Shown here: positions 11,171-21,147 of the stretch, piece after piece | Position numbering within the stretch: the first letter of the stretch is position 1 | Layout of the letters: every line of letters starts with the position of its first letter | Source of the DNA: Macrothele yani | Lineage: Eukaryota; Arthropoda; Arachnida; Araneae; Macrothelidae | NCBI GenBank assembly: GCA_039090855.1 | Contig: CM076999.1 | Coordinates: 119,225,072 to 119,289,071, forward strand | Length of the DNA: 64,000 nt | Direction: 5' to 3' | Made by a program: the position numbers and the translations under genes | The notes under the pieces: generated by a model | What the model was told of the DNA's origin: nothing | Databases searched by the model: none | Seen by the model: the letters and a program-made list of their open reading frames with translations, nothing else

Positions 11171-11306
11171 TGACTGCGTGTTCCGCAAGTCGCACGGGCC
11201 TGTAAGCTCAATCGTTTCATTTTTGTATCTGTTGTTATGTGTCCAGTAAATCTGGCTTTGCTATCCCGTGTCCTTCTTAGTGTTGCATTTTGGGTGGCTA
11301 GCAGTG

Positions 11307-11640
11307 TAGTTCAGTTTTTGGCTTACGTGTTTTAATAAGTCTTTTTTCTGGTATCGTATTTATGTCGATTATTTCACAATTGATATTATTCCTTATTCTT
11401 TTATGCATATTTAGTCCAAGGTTATAGTTATTTAGTTGTTTAATATTTAATACACCCTATTTATTAGAATTAACGTGCGTATGAATGTGAAGATCAGCAT
11501 CATCTGCCATGTTAGTGTTAGAATTATATTTAAGATCCATTAGTCTGATATATTTGTTTTGCAGAACTTGTAATTTTTTAATGTTGCATTTCGTTGTTGT
11601 ACCTATGATGAAAGACAATAAATTAAATGCACTGAAGTTT
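11307..11640. other. Host or older DNA between two nests, no gene seen
   Basis: AT-rich sequence between the right TA of the Tc1 element and the left target duplication (TAAATTAAATGC, 11629-11640) of the Penelope-like element. Nothing else was recognised. Confidence 0.6.
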
Positions 11641-12070
11641 ACGTGCTGATAAAATTAAAAACTATGTACAAGAAACCTTCACACACATAACTCACTCGAA
11701 GAAACTTCGTAGTGATTTTTAAGAACTTTTAATAAAAGTCATACGACTACACAATCCGTGAGATCTTTCGGGACACCTTGTTCCCATCTTCAGACAGATT
11801 GTCTCAGTCCGGTGCGTACCCAATATATACACACTGAAGTTACAGAAATAACGCATGTCACAAATAAGAATGCGCACACAGTTTTACTGCCCCTCCCAAT
11901 GTTCTCAGATTAAGTAAAGACATAAAACATTACAAAATTATAATAATTGAAAACACACGTACATCACCCACTCAATTGAATGCCATCATTTTACAACGCA
12001 GACACACACAAACACCAACCAAACACCTGCTACAAAATACACATACTACAAATTCAAACAATTCAAACTA

Positions 12071-13500
12071 CACTAGCAGAAAGTGAAAAAAGAACACCAA
12101 GAAGGAGACCTCTGATACCAACGAAATTTATACAGCATAGTAACGGAATACAGAGGATAACGTGATCAAAACATTATGGCAAAATACAGCTGTATTTGCT
12201 GGTAAACTGAAAAATAACATTTCCATGTAACATGGTTAGTACGAGGTTGAACCGCCATGTACTGCGTCACAGTGTGCAATTCTGGCATGGAGTCCGTCGT
12301 ACAGATGTTGGATGTAAGTTTGGGGTATTGAGTTCCAAGCATCCTCAGCCTGGACGCGTAAATCGGGGATGGTCGTGGCTGGCCGTGGAGACCGGATAAG
12401 TCGTTGTCTTATAAAATCCCAGACGTTCTCAATGGGAGACAAATCCGGTGAACGTGCAGGCCATGGAAGTTGTCTCACACACTGAAGTGCATGTTGCGTT
12501 GCACGTGCCGTGTGTGGGCGTACTTATCTTGCTGGAAAACACCACGATGGACCGACCTTACAAATGGCACAACAACGGGCTGAATGATGATGTTGATGTA
12601 GGAGGTGCTGTTTAACGTACCCGGTACAAACACTAGTTGTGTACGGGAGTGATAGCTGATCGCTCCCCACACCAGGAGACCAGGTGTAGGCCCTGTGTGT
12701 CGCTGGCAGATGCAAGAAGGCTGGAGACGCTCCCCTGTGCGTCTGCGAACACGCATACGGCCATCGGAGGCTCCCAAGCAGAATCTGCTTTCATCGCTGA
12801 ACACGACAGATCGCCATTGCGTTCTCCAGTGCAGACGTTGGCGACACCACTGCAGCCGTTCCTAACGGTGGGTTGGAGTAAGAGGTACACATGCCAGAGG
12901 CACACGTGCACGTAGTCCTGCATCCAGTAGACGGTTGCGGATTGCTCGCACAGTTACCTCAGGTGCAACGGCAGCTCGGATTTGCGTCGCAGTGGATGTT
13001 CTGTTTGACAACGCCGCTCTTCTTATGCGTCGATCGGTCAGCTCATCAGTCAGTCTGTGACTCCCGGTTCCACGTCTTCTTGTGTGGGAATGTTCCTCTG
13101 ACCATCTACGCCACCATCGTACTACCACCGATACTTCCCGTCCAATTCGCTCCGCAATACGACGATACGACCTTCCGGCCTCGCGGAGTCCGACTAGACG
13201 ACCTCGCTCAAAGTCCGATAACTGCTGAAATCGTACACGTCTTCCATGTACAGGCATTGCAGCTTCTTCAGGGTCTTCGCACGTGTCCGTACGCTGACGA
13301 CTGATTGCATTCACTTCGCCGTACTCCTTAAATACCACCGATGATAGTTTGCATATTATGCCGTGCTGTGGCGTAAGCGCTCACTGGATGGTCCCGAAAT
13401 TAGCATCACACCTACGTAAACTCGACCCCATTAACATATGTAAATTTCATGATAGTCCGCAAATTCCTTCTGGGTGTTCTTTTTTCACTTTCCGCCAGTG
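12071..13500 (-). mobile_element. Tc1-like transposon inserted in the pseudo-LTR
   Basis: Terminal inverted repeats share AAAGTGAAAAAAGAACACC at 12080-12100 and 13472-13492, bordered by TA at 12069-12070 and 13501-13502. Length 1430 bp. The undisturbed pseudo-LTR near 20560 is an empty site and confirms the boundaries. A 240-bp end fragment of the same family is at 43926-44164. Confidence 0.92.
12236..13257 (-). pseudogene. Tc1-like transposase (frameshifted)
   Basis: The minus-strand start at 13257 (MPVHGRRVRFQQLSDFERGR) begins a paired-like DNA-binding region with AGRSYRRIAERIGREVS and a second helix-turn-helix (TATQIRAAVAPEVTVRAIRNR). After a frameshift near 12862 the catalytic core continues with MFSDESRFCLGASDGR, LVWGAISYHSRT and GVFQQDKYAHTR. 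After a second break near 12475 it ends with ARSPDLSPIENVWDFI, which carries the Glu of the DD34E triad, and finishes at 12236. All three acidic residues are present, but the reading frame is broken at least twice. Nuclear cut-and-paste transposase. Confidence 0.88.
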
Positions 13501-13588
13501 TATAAAATTAAAACGTACAAAAAATCAAAAGTTAATATTGGTAATGCGTACTGGAACAAGTTGTTTCCAGGGCTCCGGTATATCACAA

Positions 13589-13870
13589 GGGTAATTATCA
13601 TTGCACGCGGAGTCCTTGTTTGCATAAATGCTTAAACTTTCAGCTAACAATAATGACAGAATATCAGGTTGTGAAGACAGTATACTTACATGACTCCAAT
13701 CTGGATAATGTAATCCATCTCGAGTCAGGCGTGCTAATGCTGAGTTCCCTGCTCCATTCTTAGTAGCATATTTACGTTCCAAGAAACGAAATTGCAACGC
13801 ACGCTTTGTGGAACCATTGTATTGTTTAGGTTGCACCGAATCGTCCACGTGTGTATAAACACCATGACGT
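13589..13870 (-). pseudogene. Penelope GIY-YIG endonuclease fragment
   Basis: Minus-strand translation gives GVYTHVDDSVQPKQYNGSTKRALQFRFLE (quoted in parts: GVYTHVDDSV, QYNGSTKRALQFRFLE). This matches the spacing of a Penelope GIY-YIG core in which the second motif (YIG) reads YNG. It is followed by NSALARLTRDGLHYPDWSHV, similar to the conserved S-A-L-A-x-H...DW segment of these nucleases; the usual His appears as Leu. The frame runs on into the pseudo-LTR and stops near 13525. In intact elements this domain is fused downstream of the RT and nicks target DNA. The split from the RT here is due to the LINE at 13885-19802. Confidence 0.68.
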
Positions 13871-13884
13871 CCCTGTATACGTGC

Positions 13885-14676
13885 CCCGCACGGGGATAAC
13901 TGGTTTTACAGTTATTTAGGGAGCGGCGCCCCCACGGCCCGAGCTCACCTTGTGACGGAATACTTTTCGTTTCCTCTTGAACGATAACATAACCGAAGGG
14001 ACAGCTGTTCATCCAGCTGATGGGAGATGGCGTCCCCACGGCCCGAGCCGATTTTCTCTTCTTCTTTTGCTTTTTTCGTCTTTAGTTCATATATTGACAT
14101 GTACCCGCCTCAGTTGTAGGCTGCTGAGGTTGTGATGAGGCGCCAGCTCCGGGTTTTGTTCCTCGTTCCCTTCCCTGTCTTTTCTCTTTTCTGTTATATT
14201 TTCTGTTTTTCCGGAGCTGGTTAGCTTAGATCTACCTGCACGTTTGCCGTGTGCGGTGACCCGTACAGGTGGAAACGGGGATGCTGGAGGCTGCGGTATC
14301 TGGGGGCCGGGTTGTAGTTGTCTCCAGTTGCCAACACTCCTCTTTGCCCTCTGCTTCACCCTAAACGGGAGGCTGGGAGCTAACCCACTCCTAGTCAGGA
14401 AGTCTGTGCCCGAGTGGCGTCCAGACTTCTAGCGGCTTGTCGTTCTGTTCGGCAGGGTGAGTTTGGGGGTAGGGTGGGCATGCCAAAGGGGTGTTCCCCG
14501 GGCACGGAAAAGTCTGGGTGCACGCCGAGCGTATGTCTGCCCTACCAACTTGCTATATCCACTGACTATCCCTAGAGCCGTGTCTTGCGTCCTCTTGGGC
14601 TTGCGGACCTCCGGCTCTACCTCGTTGGGCTCGGTAGTGGGTGGGGAGGTCGGCGAACGATTTTTTTCTCTTCTTC
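13885..14676 (+). promoter_or_regulatory. LINE 5' UTR with repeated hairpin modules
   Basis: It starts with the hairpin-forming CCCGCACGGGG, then ATAACTG-GTTTTA-CAGTTAT (13896-13915), then a GC-rich box GGGAGCGGCGCCCCCACGG. A second module about 115 bp later repeats the design: CAGCTG-TTCATC-CAGCTG followed by a CCCCACGGCCCGAGC box. The derivative at 33853 keeps both modules with similar stems. An internal promoter is expected for a full-length LINE of this type but cannot be shown from sequence alone. Confidence 0.5.
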
Positions 14677-15885
14677 ATGGCAAACCAAAGTGTTTCCCAT
14701 GCTAACAATTTAAAGCGCCCTGTGGAGGAAGGTGCACCTTCCTCAACAAAGAAACTTGTCTCAGCTAATTGCAATGCTCTGTTTCTGTTAATCAAATCTG
14801 GTGAGTCTTCACAGTCCCTCAGCAGCAAGAGTCCTTTCTGGATCAACAAGGCTCTGCAGGCTGTTGCTGGCTCTCCAAAGAGTGTCAAGAAGCTCCCTTC
14901 AGGGGATCTTCTCGTGGAAACCTCTAATCCACGCCACAGTGCCACCTTGCTGGAAACGACCGTTTTGCTTGGCATTCCTGTTCAGGTTTCTCCCCATGGT
15001 TACCTCAATTCCTCTCGCCGTGTAGTCAACTCCCGCGACCTGCTTGATTGCAGCGATGAGGAATTGCTGGAGGAACTTGGTGAACATCAGGTCATTGGGG
15101 TTCGACGGATTCTTTTTAGGCGGGATAGGAAATCTATTCCCTCCCGTAACATCATCCTCACTTTTGACTCCCCTACCCTGCCTACTTCCATCAAGGTAGG
15201 TTATTTACGGCTTGATGTTCGGCCGTATATCCCGAACCCCTTGCGATGTTTCAGGTGCCAGCATTACGGTCACTCCCAGCAGTCTTGCCGTAATGTTGCA
15301 AAGTGTGGTCGCTGTGGTTCCACAGAACACTCTTTGGCGGAATGCTCTGCAGAGTCTGATCATTGTGTCAACTGTGAAGGGTCTCAACCTGCTTCTTCTA
15401 AGCAGTGTCCAAAGTGGATAGAGGAGCAAGCTATCCAACGCCTGGAGACAACTAAGCATCTCTCGTATCCCGAAGCTAGACGGCGGATCGCCCCTTTACA
15501 ACCAGGCCGGCGGTCATATGCTCCAGTTGTGGTGCAGAAGGCTTCAGTGGTGGTCCAGACTGAGGTGACCATCCCAGCACGGTGTCCTTATGATTTTGAG
15601 GACATCGTTGCTGCTGGATTGGAGGCACTGAAGTCTCGCCGCATTGCCTCCAAGGCGACATCAACATCGTCGCTTAAACCTTTCTCTATGCCAAAAACAT
15701 CTTCTGCCATAACAGGGACCCAGGGCACTGCAAAGAAGAAGCCGGAGAAGGTGAAACCAGGCTCATCCTCCCCGAAACTGAGCAGGCAAAAACCACCTCT
15801 CAACACAGGGGGTAAACACAGCCCTGTGTTACCTCCAGACACTGCGGATGGATTGGAGGTGATGGACGACATGGAGACTTTCTAG
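14677..15885 (+). CDS. LINE ORF1, CCHC nucleic-acid-binding protein
   Basis: 402 residues from the ATG at 14677 (MANQSVSHANNLKRPVEEG); 14641 is merely the upstream limit of the open frame. The N-terminal about 190 residues resemble the RRM-like region of jockey/I ORF1 proteins (LPSGDLLVETSNPRHSATLL, NIILTFDSPTLPTSIKVGYL). Two clear zinc knuckles follow (CFRCQHYGHSQQSC, CGRCGSTEHSLAEC). A third, CVNCEGSQPASSKQC, has lost its His. The tail is Lys/Pro/Ser-rich. The product would coat element RNA and act as a nucleic acid chaperone. The frame is intact even though ORF2 is broken. Confidence 0.9.
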   Translation: MANQSVSHANNLKRPVEEGAPSSTKKLVSANCNALFLLIKSGESSQSLSSKSPFWINKALQAVAGSPKSVKKLPSGDLLVETSNPRHSATLLETTVLLGIPVQVSPHGYLNSSRRVVNSRDLLDCSDEELLEELGEHQVIGVRRILFRRDRKSIPSRNIILTFDSPTLPTSIKVGYLRLDVRPYIPNPLRCFRCQHYGHSQQSCRNVAKCGRCGSTEHSLAECSAESDHCVNCEGSQPASSKQCPKWIEEQAIQRLETTKHLSYPEARRRIAPLQPGRRSYAPVVVQKASVVVQTEVTIPARCPYDFEDIVAAGLEALKSRRIASKATSTSSLKPFSMPKTSSAITGTQGTAKKKPEKVKPGSSSPKLSRQKPPLNTGGKHSPVLPPDTADGLEVMDDMETF

Positions 15886-15923
15886 TCGTCTGTCTTTTTC
15901 ATTCTTTCATTTCATTTTTCATT

Positions 15924-18900
15924 ATGGCCACACTCATTCAGTGGAATTGCCGAGGTCTGCGATCACGCATTGATGATTTGAAGGGCTTACTGTCTTCACA
16001 CACACCTGTGTGCGTTTGTCTCCAGGAGACAAAGCTTCGCACGACGGACACTCCTTCGCTGCGGAGACATTCCCTTTTCCGCAAAGATCACCAGGATGGC
16101 GTTATCGCCTGCGGAGGAGTGGCCGTCGTTGTTCCTCATGGTGTTCTTGTCACTGCAGTTGCCCTACGGACGACTTTGCAGGCAGTGGCAGTGAGACTAT
16201 CTGTGCACACTCTGTTCACAGCGTGTTCTGTCTACATACCACCAGATGAAGCTGTGAGCCTTTTGGATCTGGAAGATTTGGTCGACCAACTGCCGCCTCC
16301 TTTCTTCATCTTAGGGGATTTCAACGCACACAATCCGTTGTGGGGTTCTACCACTCGAGACTCCAGGGGCCGTGTTGTTGAGCCTCTTCTCCCCAACACG
16401 TCCCTCTGTCTCCACAACATGGGAGCTACTACTTATTTTAATGAACCCACCCGCTCGTACTCAGCCATTGATTTGTCTCTGAGTTCACCATCTTTATATC
16501 CTGACTGGTCCTGGAGCGTATCTGGTGATCCTCTTGGCAGTGACCACTTTCCCATCTTTCTCCGTCAAGCATGTGGCGGGTACCGTTACCCTACTCGCCC
16601 TGCTAGATGGAATATTGATCGAGCCAAGTGGGACACATTCACGGCTTCGGCAGGTATTTCTCCTGCTATGGTGACCTCGGGTACGGTCAATGACGCTGTT
16701 GCGGCGGTAACGGATTGTATTGTGCAAGCGGCAGAACTTACCATCCCCAGGACGTCGACTAATCTTCCACGTTGCCCGAGACCTTGGTGGAATTCCACTT
16801 GCATGGCAGCTCGTCAGGCCCAACATCGGGCTTGGGGTAGGTTTCGTCGGTACCCCGCCGACGCGAACCTACTTGCTTTCATGAAAGCCAAGTCCTACGC
16901 GCGATTGGTTCGTAGGCGTAGTCAACGGGAGTCCTGGATACAATATGTATCTGGGATTAACACCAATACTAGCCCTAAGATCGTTTGGGACAGGATCCGT
17001 AAGATTCGGTGACAGTACCCATCTGGAGAAATCTCCATTGTTGAGAGTGATGGAGGAACGGTTGCTGACGCTCAGGGTATTGCTGATTGTCTGGGCGCCG
17101 CATTTTCTTCGGTGTCCAGCAACAGAAATTACCCTGCTTCGTTCCGGCAGTTAAAGCCGCGGCTTGAAAGGTCCAAGATTTCTTTTGGACCGTTTTCTTC
17201 CGCAGATTATAACAGCCCGCTGACTGCCGTGGAGCTGAAGACCGCTCTGAATAGGTCAGGCCGGACATCTGTAGGACCAGATGACATCCACTACGAGATG
17301 CTGAAGCACCTTTCTCCGTCCTCTCTTGAATGTCTGCTAATCCTGTTTAGTAGCATTTGGCAAGACCATGTCTTTCCCGAAACTTGGCACACTGCCATTG
17401 TCGTTTCTGTTCCCAAACCTGGTAAAGATCCCACTAACCCGTTGAACTACCAGCCCATTGCTATGACGAGCTGCCTTTGCAAAGTACTTGAGCGTATCAT
17501 TAATTTTCGTCTCATTTTTTATTTGGAGTTTCATCACATTTTTTCACCTCATCAGAGTGGATTTCGTAAATCTCGATCCACCACCGATCATCATCTTCGC
17601 CTTGAGACATCTGTCAGGGAGGCGTTTGTCCGGCGTCAGCACAGGGTCTCCGTATTCTTCGATATGGAGAAAGCTTACGACCGCACCTGGAGATACGGCA
17701 TTCTCCATGATCTGCACGAGTGCGGATTGCGGGGAAACTTACCATCTTTCATCGCCGGATTTCTCCAGGACCGGAGTTTCCGTGTGCGCGTCGGGTCCAC
17801 CCTCTCTGCGATGTGCCCGCAGGAACAGGGTGTTCCTCAAGGCTCCATTCTTTCCGTTACGTTGTTCATCCTTCGTGTCAACCATATTTTCCAACTGCTT
17901 CCTCCGACGGTTCGTGGAACCATGTACGTGGATGATCTGCAGATCTCTTGCGCCTCTGTTAACATGCGCACCATCGAGAGACAGCTCCAGTCTGGCATTA
18001 CCAAGATCTCTCACTGGGCTTCCCAAAATGGATTTGGCTTCTCGACGCAGAAGACCGTTTGCGTGCATTTTGCCGCAAACGGGGTCTTCACCCAGACCCC
18101 AGCCTCCGTCTGGGGTGTTCTACCATCCCCGTGATGTCAGAAGCCAAGTTCCTTGGGCTAACTTTTGACCGAGCGCTCACCTTCCGGCCTCACATTCAGT
18201 CTTTGAAGGTGAAGTGCACGAAGTCATTGAGTATTCTTAAGGTCCTCTCTCGAACATCTTGGTGGGCTGACAGGTGCTCAATGCTTCGCATTCACCACTC
18301 TCTCATTCGGTCATAGTTAGGCTTCGGATGCATTACGTACGGTTCAGCACGTCCATCGGTTTTAAAGCCTTTGGACCCCGTCCATCACCAGGCATTGCGG
18401 CTATGTACTGGTGCTTTCCGTACCTCTCCCGTGCATAGCCTGTATGCGGAGGCTCATGAGCCGCAGTTATGCATCCGTCGTAAGCAGCTGTCTCTTCAGT
18501 TTTATACAAAACTGAAATCTCTCCCTGATCATCCACTGCATGGTTCCATCTTCCAACCGGACTGTGTCCGCTTGTTTTCCCACCGCCCCTCCTGTGTTTC
18601 GACGTTCGGAATTCGGATGTCTGCCATAGTGCGCGATGCTGGTCTAAACTTGTCTGGGATTGGTTTGACCACCTTTTTTTAACCAACCTCCTTGGCAGCC
18701 CGTTCAAGCAACGACTGACCTTTCTCTTTGTGTGTGGCCTAAGTCGTCCTCTCCTGCTCTGGTGTACCAGCAGCTCTTTGCTGAATTACAGTCTGTCTAC
18801 CCGGATTTCGTGCCTGTGTTCACCGATGGCTCGAAATCCGGGGATGTCGTTGGATCCGCTTTTGTGTGTGGCGATGCCTCACATGCTGAGAGGCTTCCGC

Positions 18901-19637
18901 CTGAATCCACCGTCTTTTCGGCAGAGATGCGTGCAGTACACCTCACTTTGTGCCACATACAGTCTCGATCACATCGTCGCGCTATGGTTTTCTCTGATTC
19001 CCAGTCCGTCATCCAAGTTTTATCTTCTCCAGAGGACACGTACTCACCTGTCATCCGTGATGTCCGTCGTCTTCTTGGAACTTTGGAGGGTGATGGCTTC
19101 CTGGTCCGATTCTGTTGGGTTCCTGGCCATGTTGGGATCCGGGGTAACGAGCTGGCAGATCTCTCTGCCAGGTCTGTTTCCTCCATGTCGCCAGCTCGTC
19201 TGCCACTGTCTTTCCGCGATTTTAGACCTTTGATCCGGACATTTCTCCTGGACGAGTGGCAGTCCCTGTGGTCTCAGCAGGGCAGCAATAAGTTGCATTC
19301 TATCAAACCACATATCGGACTATGGAAGTCCAGTTTGCGGAAGAATCGTCGTGAGGAAGTTGTTTTTGCACGTCTCCGCATTGGGCACTGTCGTTTTACT
19401 CACCGCTTTTTGCTGTGTGGCGAGGGTGTCCCGGTGTGTAAGGCGTGCAACTGTCGTCTCACTGCCCTTCATGTTTTGTGTACTTGTGTTCGGTTTTGTG
19501 ATCATCGTTTTCGTCATTTTCACTCTCATCTGTTGGACGAAGGAGCAGTTACGCTGCAAACTATTATTGGCGAAGCTTGCAACATGAGAGCAGTGTTTTC
19601 GTTTTTACAAGAAATTGACTTTTTTAAACTCATCTAG
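15924..19637 (+). pseudogene. LINE ORF2: AP endonuclease, RT, RNase H (broken)
   Basis: It starts 38 bp after ORF1. The AP endonuclease runs from ATLIQWNCRGLRSRIDDLKG through LQETKL and FFILGDFNAHNPLWG to GSDHFPIF. A TGA at 17010-17012 interrupts the linker. The RT contains PDDIHYEMLKHLSP, VPKPGKDP, QSGFRKSRSTTDH, a VSVFFDMEKAYD box, GVPQGSILS and the catalytic YVDD (near 17920-17935). A frameshift near 18070, a TAG at 18314-18316, and another shift near 18680 follow. RNase H is recognisable at 18800-19190 (VFTDGSKSGD, FSAEMRAV, VFSDSQSV, GNELADLSAR). The terminal region has a Cys/His cluster near 19435-19500. RNase H in ORF2 points to the I group. Not functional as read. Confidence 0.9.
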
Positions 19638-19802
19638 ATTTTAACTTGTTCACTCTCATATTTCATTTTTACCACATCAGCCTATTTTTAACCTTGTGTA
19701 CGTTTTTTATTGATTTTGTTTTGTTTTGATGTCCTTTGTTTGGCGCTCTTTGGCCAACCATGGTCCTTGCGCCATTAAAATCAATTAACCAACCAACCAA
19801 CC

Positions 19803-20449
19803 TATATACCTGCATTGGCCCTATCTTTCTTTATCAAAGTAAGGAAATTTGTTGTTTTCACGCCAACATCCAAACCAAATCGTCTGCATAAGTTCTTTAT
19901 CACTGGAGCTGGGAAATAATTAACGGAACCCACAAATCTGTAAGATGGTTGACTGCGCTGCAACGTAGAACTCAGTTTTACCTTCAAACTGGAAAATAGG
20001 CGGTCCACAATATTAGTCTCATAACCAAAGAGGGTAACTATTTCTTTAATCTTTTTAAGTTCTATAAGACGAAGTCTTACACTTGAAGAGTGGGTAATCG
20101 CCCTTTGAACCATGAAGCGTATCCCAGATAATTTGTAGCCAAATGGGTGAGCCGACTGTGTTGGTATTATCGAAAGAATGGCTAACGGTTTCCTGTAAAC
20201 TGAGAACTTAATAGATTGACGCTCTGGATGTCTGAACAACTGGAAGTCCAAAAAAAGTAGTGTGCAGTTAACTTCTACCTCCAAAGTAAACAGAATAGAA
20301 TAACACTGCGAAGACATTTTTTCAGTAAATAATGACAACTGTTCCAAAGGATACTGCCAAAATACTAAAATGTCATCAACATACCTGATATACAATAATG
20401 GAGTTTCCAGATAGCTTGTAAGTACACTATCCTCTATATATTGCATCAT
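19803..20449 (-). pseudogene. Penelope reverse transcriptase C-terminal fragment
   Basis: 215 residues on the minus strand starting at 20449. The RT palm motif is YIRYVDDILVFW. It is followed by LFLDFQLFRHPERQ and FSVYRKPLAILSIIPTQSAH, then HPFGYKLSGIRFMVQRA, an order typical of Penelope-like elements (FLD, YRKP, HP..K...R). The N-terminal fingers and first catalytic Asp are missing because the frame abuts the inverted pseudo-LTR at about 20460. The C-terminus runs into the LINE insertion at 19802; the GIY-YIG part resumes at 13870. The frame within this piece has no stop. Confidence 0.88.
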
Positions 20450-20465
20450 AATCTCGGAATATATA

Positions 20466-20967
20466 CCCTTGTGATATACCGGAGCTCTGGAAACAACTTA
20501 TTCCAGTACGCAACACCAATATTAACTTTTGAGTTTTTGTACGTTTTAATTTTATAGTTTGAATTGTTTGAATTTGTAGTATGTGTATTTTGTAGCAGGT
20601 GTTTGGTTGGTGTTTGTGTGTGTCTGCGTTGTAAAATGATGGCATTCAATTGAGTGGGTGATGTACGTGTGTTTTCAATTATTATAATTTTGTAATGTTT
20701 TATGTCTTTACTTAATCTGAGAACATTGGGAGGGGCAGTAAAACTGTGTGCGCATTCTTATTTGTGACATGCGTTATTTCTGTAACTTCAGTGTGTATAT
20801 ATTGGGTACGCACCGGACTGAGACAATCTGTCTGAAGATGGGAACAAGGTGTCCCGAAAGATCTCACGGATTGTGTAGTCGTATGACTTTTATTAAAAGT
20901 TCTTAAAAATCACTACGAAGTTTCTTTGAGTGAGTTACGTGTGTGAAGGTTTCTTGTACATAGTTTT
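20466..20967 (+). repeat. Penelope pseudo-LTR, right (inverted) copy
   Basis: Inverted, nearly identical copy of 11655-13591, lacking the Tc1 insert. It ends at the 12-bp target duplication TAAATTAAATGC (20968-20979). Confidence 0.88.
20818..20870 (+). other. Hammerhead-ribozyme-like motif in the pseudo-LTR (weak)
   Basis: CTGAAGA (matching the CUGANGA core) is followed by GGGA...TCCC, able to pair, and then GAAAG, the order of a hammerhead core. The same motif lies inverted in the left pseudo-LTR near 11765-11815. An extra U before the second stem and no clear closing stem I make a functional ribozyme doubtful. Penelope-like pseudo-LTRs are known to carry hammerhead motifs. Confidence 0.3.
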
Positions 20968-21147
20968 TAAATTAAATGCGTTTGAACTAATGTATAATAT
21001 AATACACTGGCGTGCAAAAATTAAGGACGAGACCGTTTTTCGAATGTAACGTCGTGCAGAAGTGCTCCGCATCGACTCAAATCATACCATAAGATCCCCA
21101 AGATGTAAGATTATGGTACAACGAAGTAAATTTCTCCGTCATTTTTA

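Larger units (their letters stand above)
1133..11306 (+). mobile_element. Tc1-like DNA transposon, split by nested insertions
   Basis: The ends are imperfect inverted repeats of about 27-35 bp sharing the core GCCACC(C)AAAATGCAACAC, at about 1133-1165 and 11275-11306. TA dinucleotides at 1131-1132 and 11307-11308 are the expected Tc1/mariner target duplication. Removing the foreign insert (1934 to about 10779, counting one TSD copy) leaves about 1.33 kb, a normal Tc1 length. The transposase is on the plus strand in two pieces, 1364-1933 and 10780-11170, and the two halves join at the same residue. The element is dead: frameshifts in the N half, loss of the third catalytic region in the C half, and an 8.8-kb insertion. 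Confidence 0.9.
11655..13591 (-). repeat. Penelope pseudo-LTR, left copy (interrupted by Tc1)
   Basis: Nearly identical, in inverted orientation, to 20466-20967. The copy is split at 12070/13501 by a Tc1 element inserted at a TA; the right copy shows the uninterrupted site. A short extra stretch at 11641-11654 is present only at this end. Confidence 0.85.
13885..19802 (+). mobile_element. I-clade-like LINE with RNase H, inserted in the Penelope element
   Basis: It has a 5' UTR (13885-14676), ORF1 with CCHC knuckles, ORF2 with AP endonuclease, RT and RNase H, and a 3' tail of (ACCA)n-like repeats (CCAACCAACCAACC) rather than poly(A). The flanks TGTATACGTGC (13874-13884) and TATATACCTGC (19803-19813) agree at 9 of 11 bases and are taken as an aged target duplication. 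Total length 5.9 kb. A related, shorter derivative with the same 5' and 3' ends lies at 33853-36388. Confidence 0.88.
11641..20967 (-). mobile_element. Penelope-like element with inverted terminal repeats, nested insertions
   Basis: A minus-strand reverse transcriptase fragment (19803-20449) and a GIY-YIG nuclease fragment (13589-13870) are in the correct order for a Penelope-like element. They are separated only by a LINE whose flanks are near-identical 11-mers. About 500 bp at each outer end (11655-13591 without its Tc1 insert, and 20466-20967) is nearly identical but in opposite orientation. The 12-bp string TAAATTAAATGC at 11629-11640 and 20968-20979 is the target duplication. Penelope elements are known for pseudo-LTRs in direct or inverted orientation. 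The RT N-terminal half is missing, so the element was 5'-truncated or rearranged. Confidence 0.82.

Noticed and set aside
13885..13960. HDV-like ribozyme at the LINE 5' end
   Set aside because: The first hairpin follows the G-rich start directly, so the nested pseudoknot order of HDV could not be drawn by eye.
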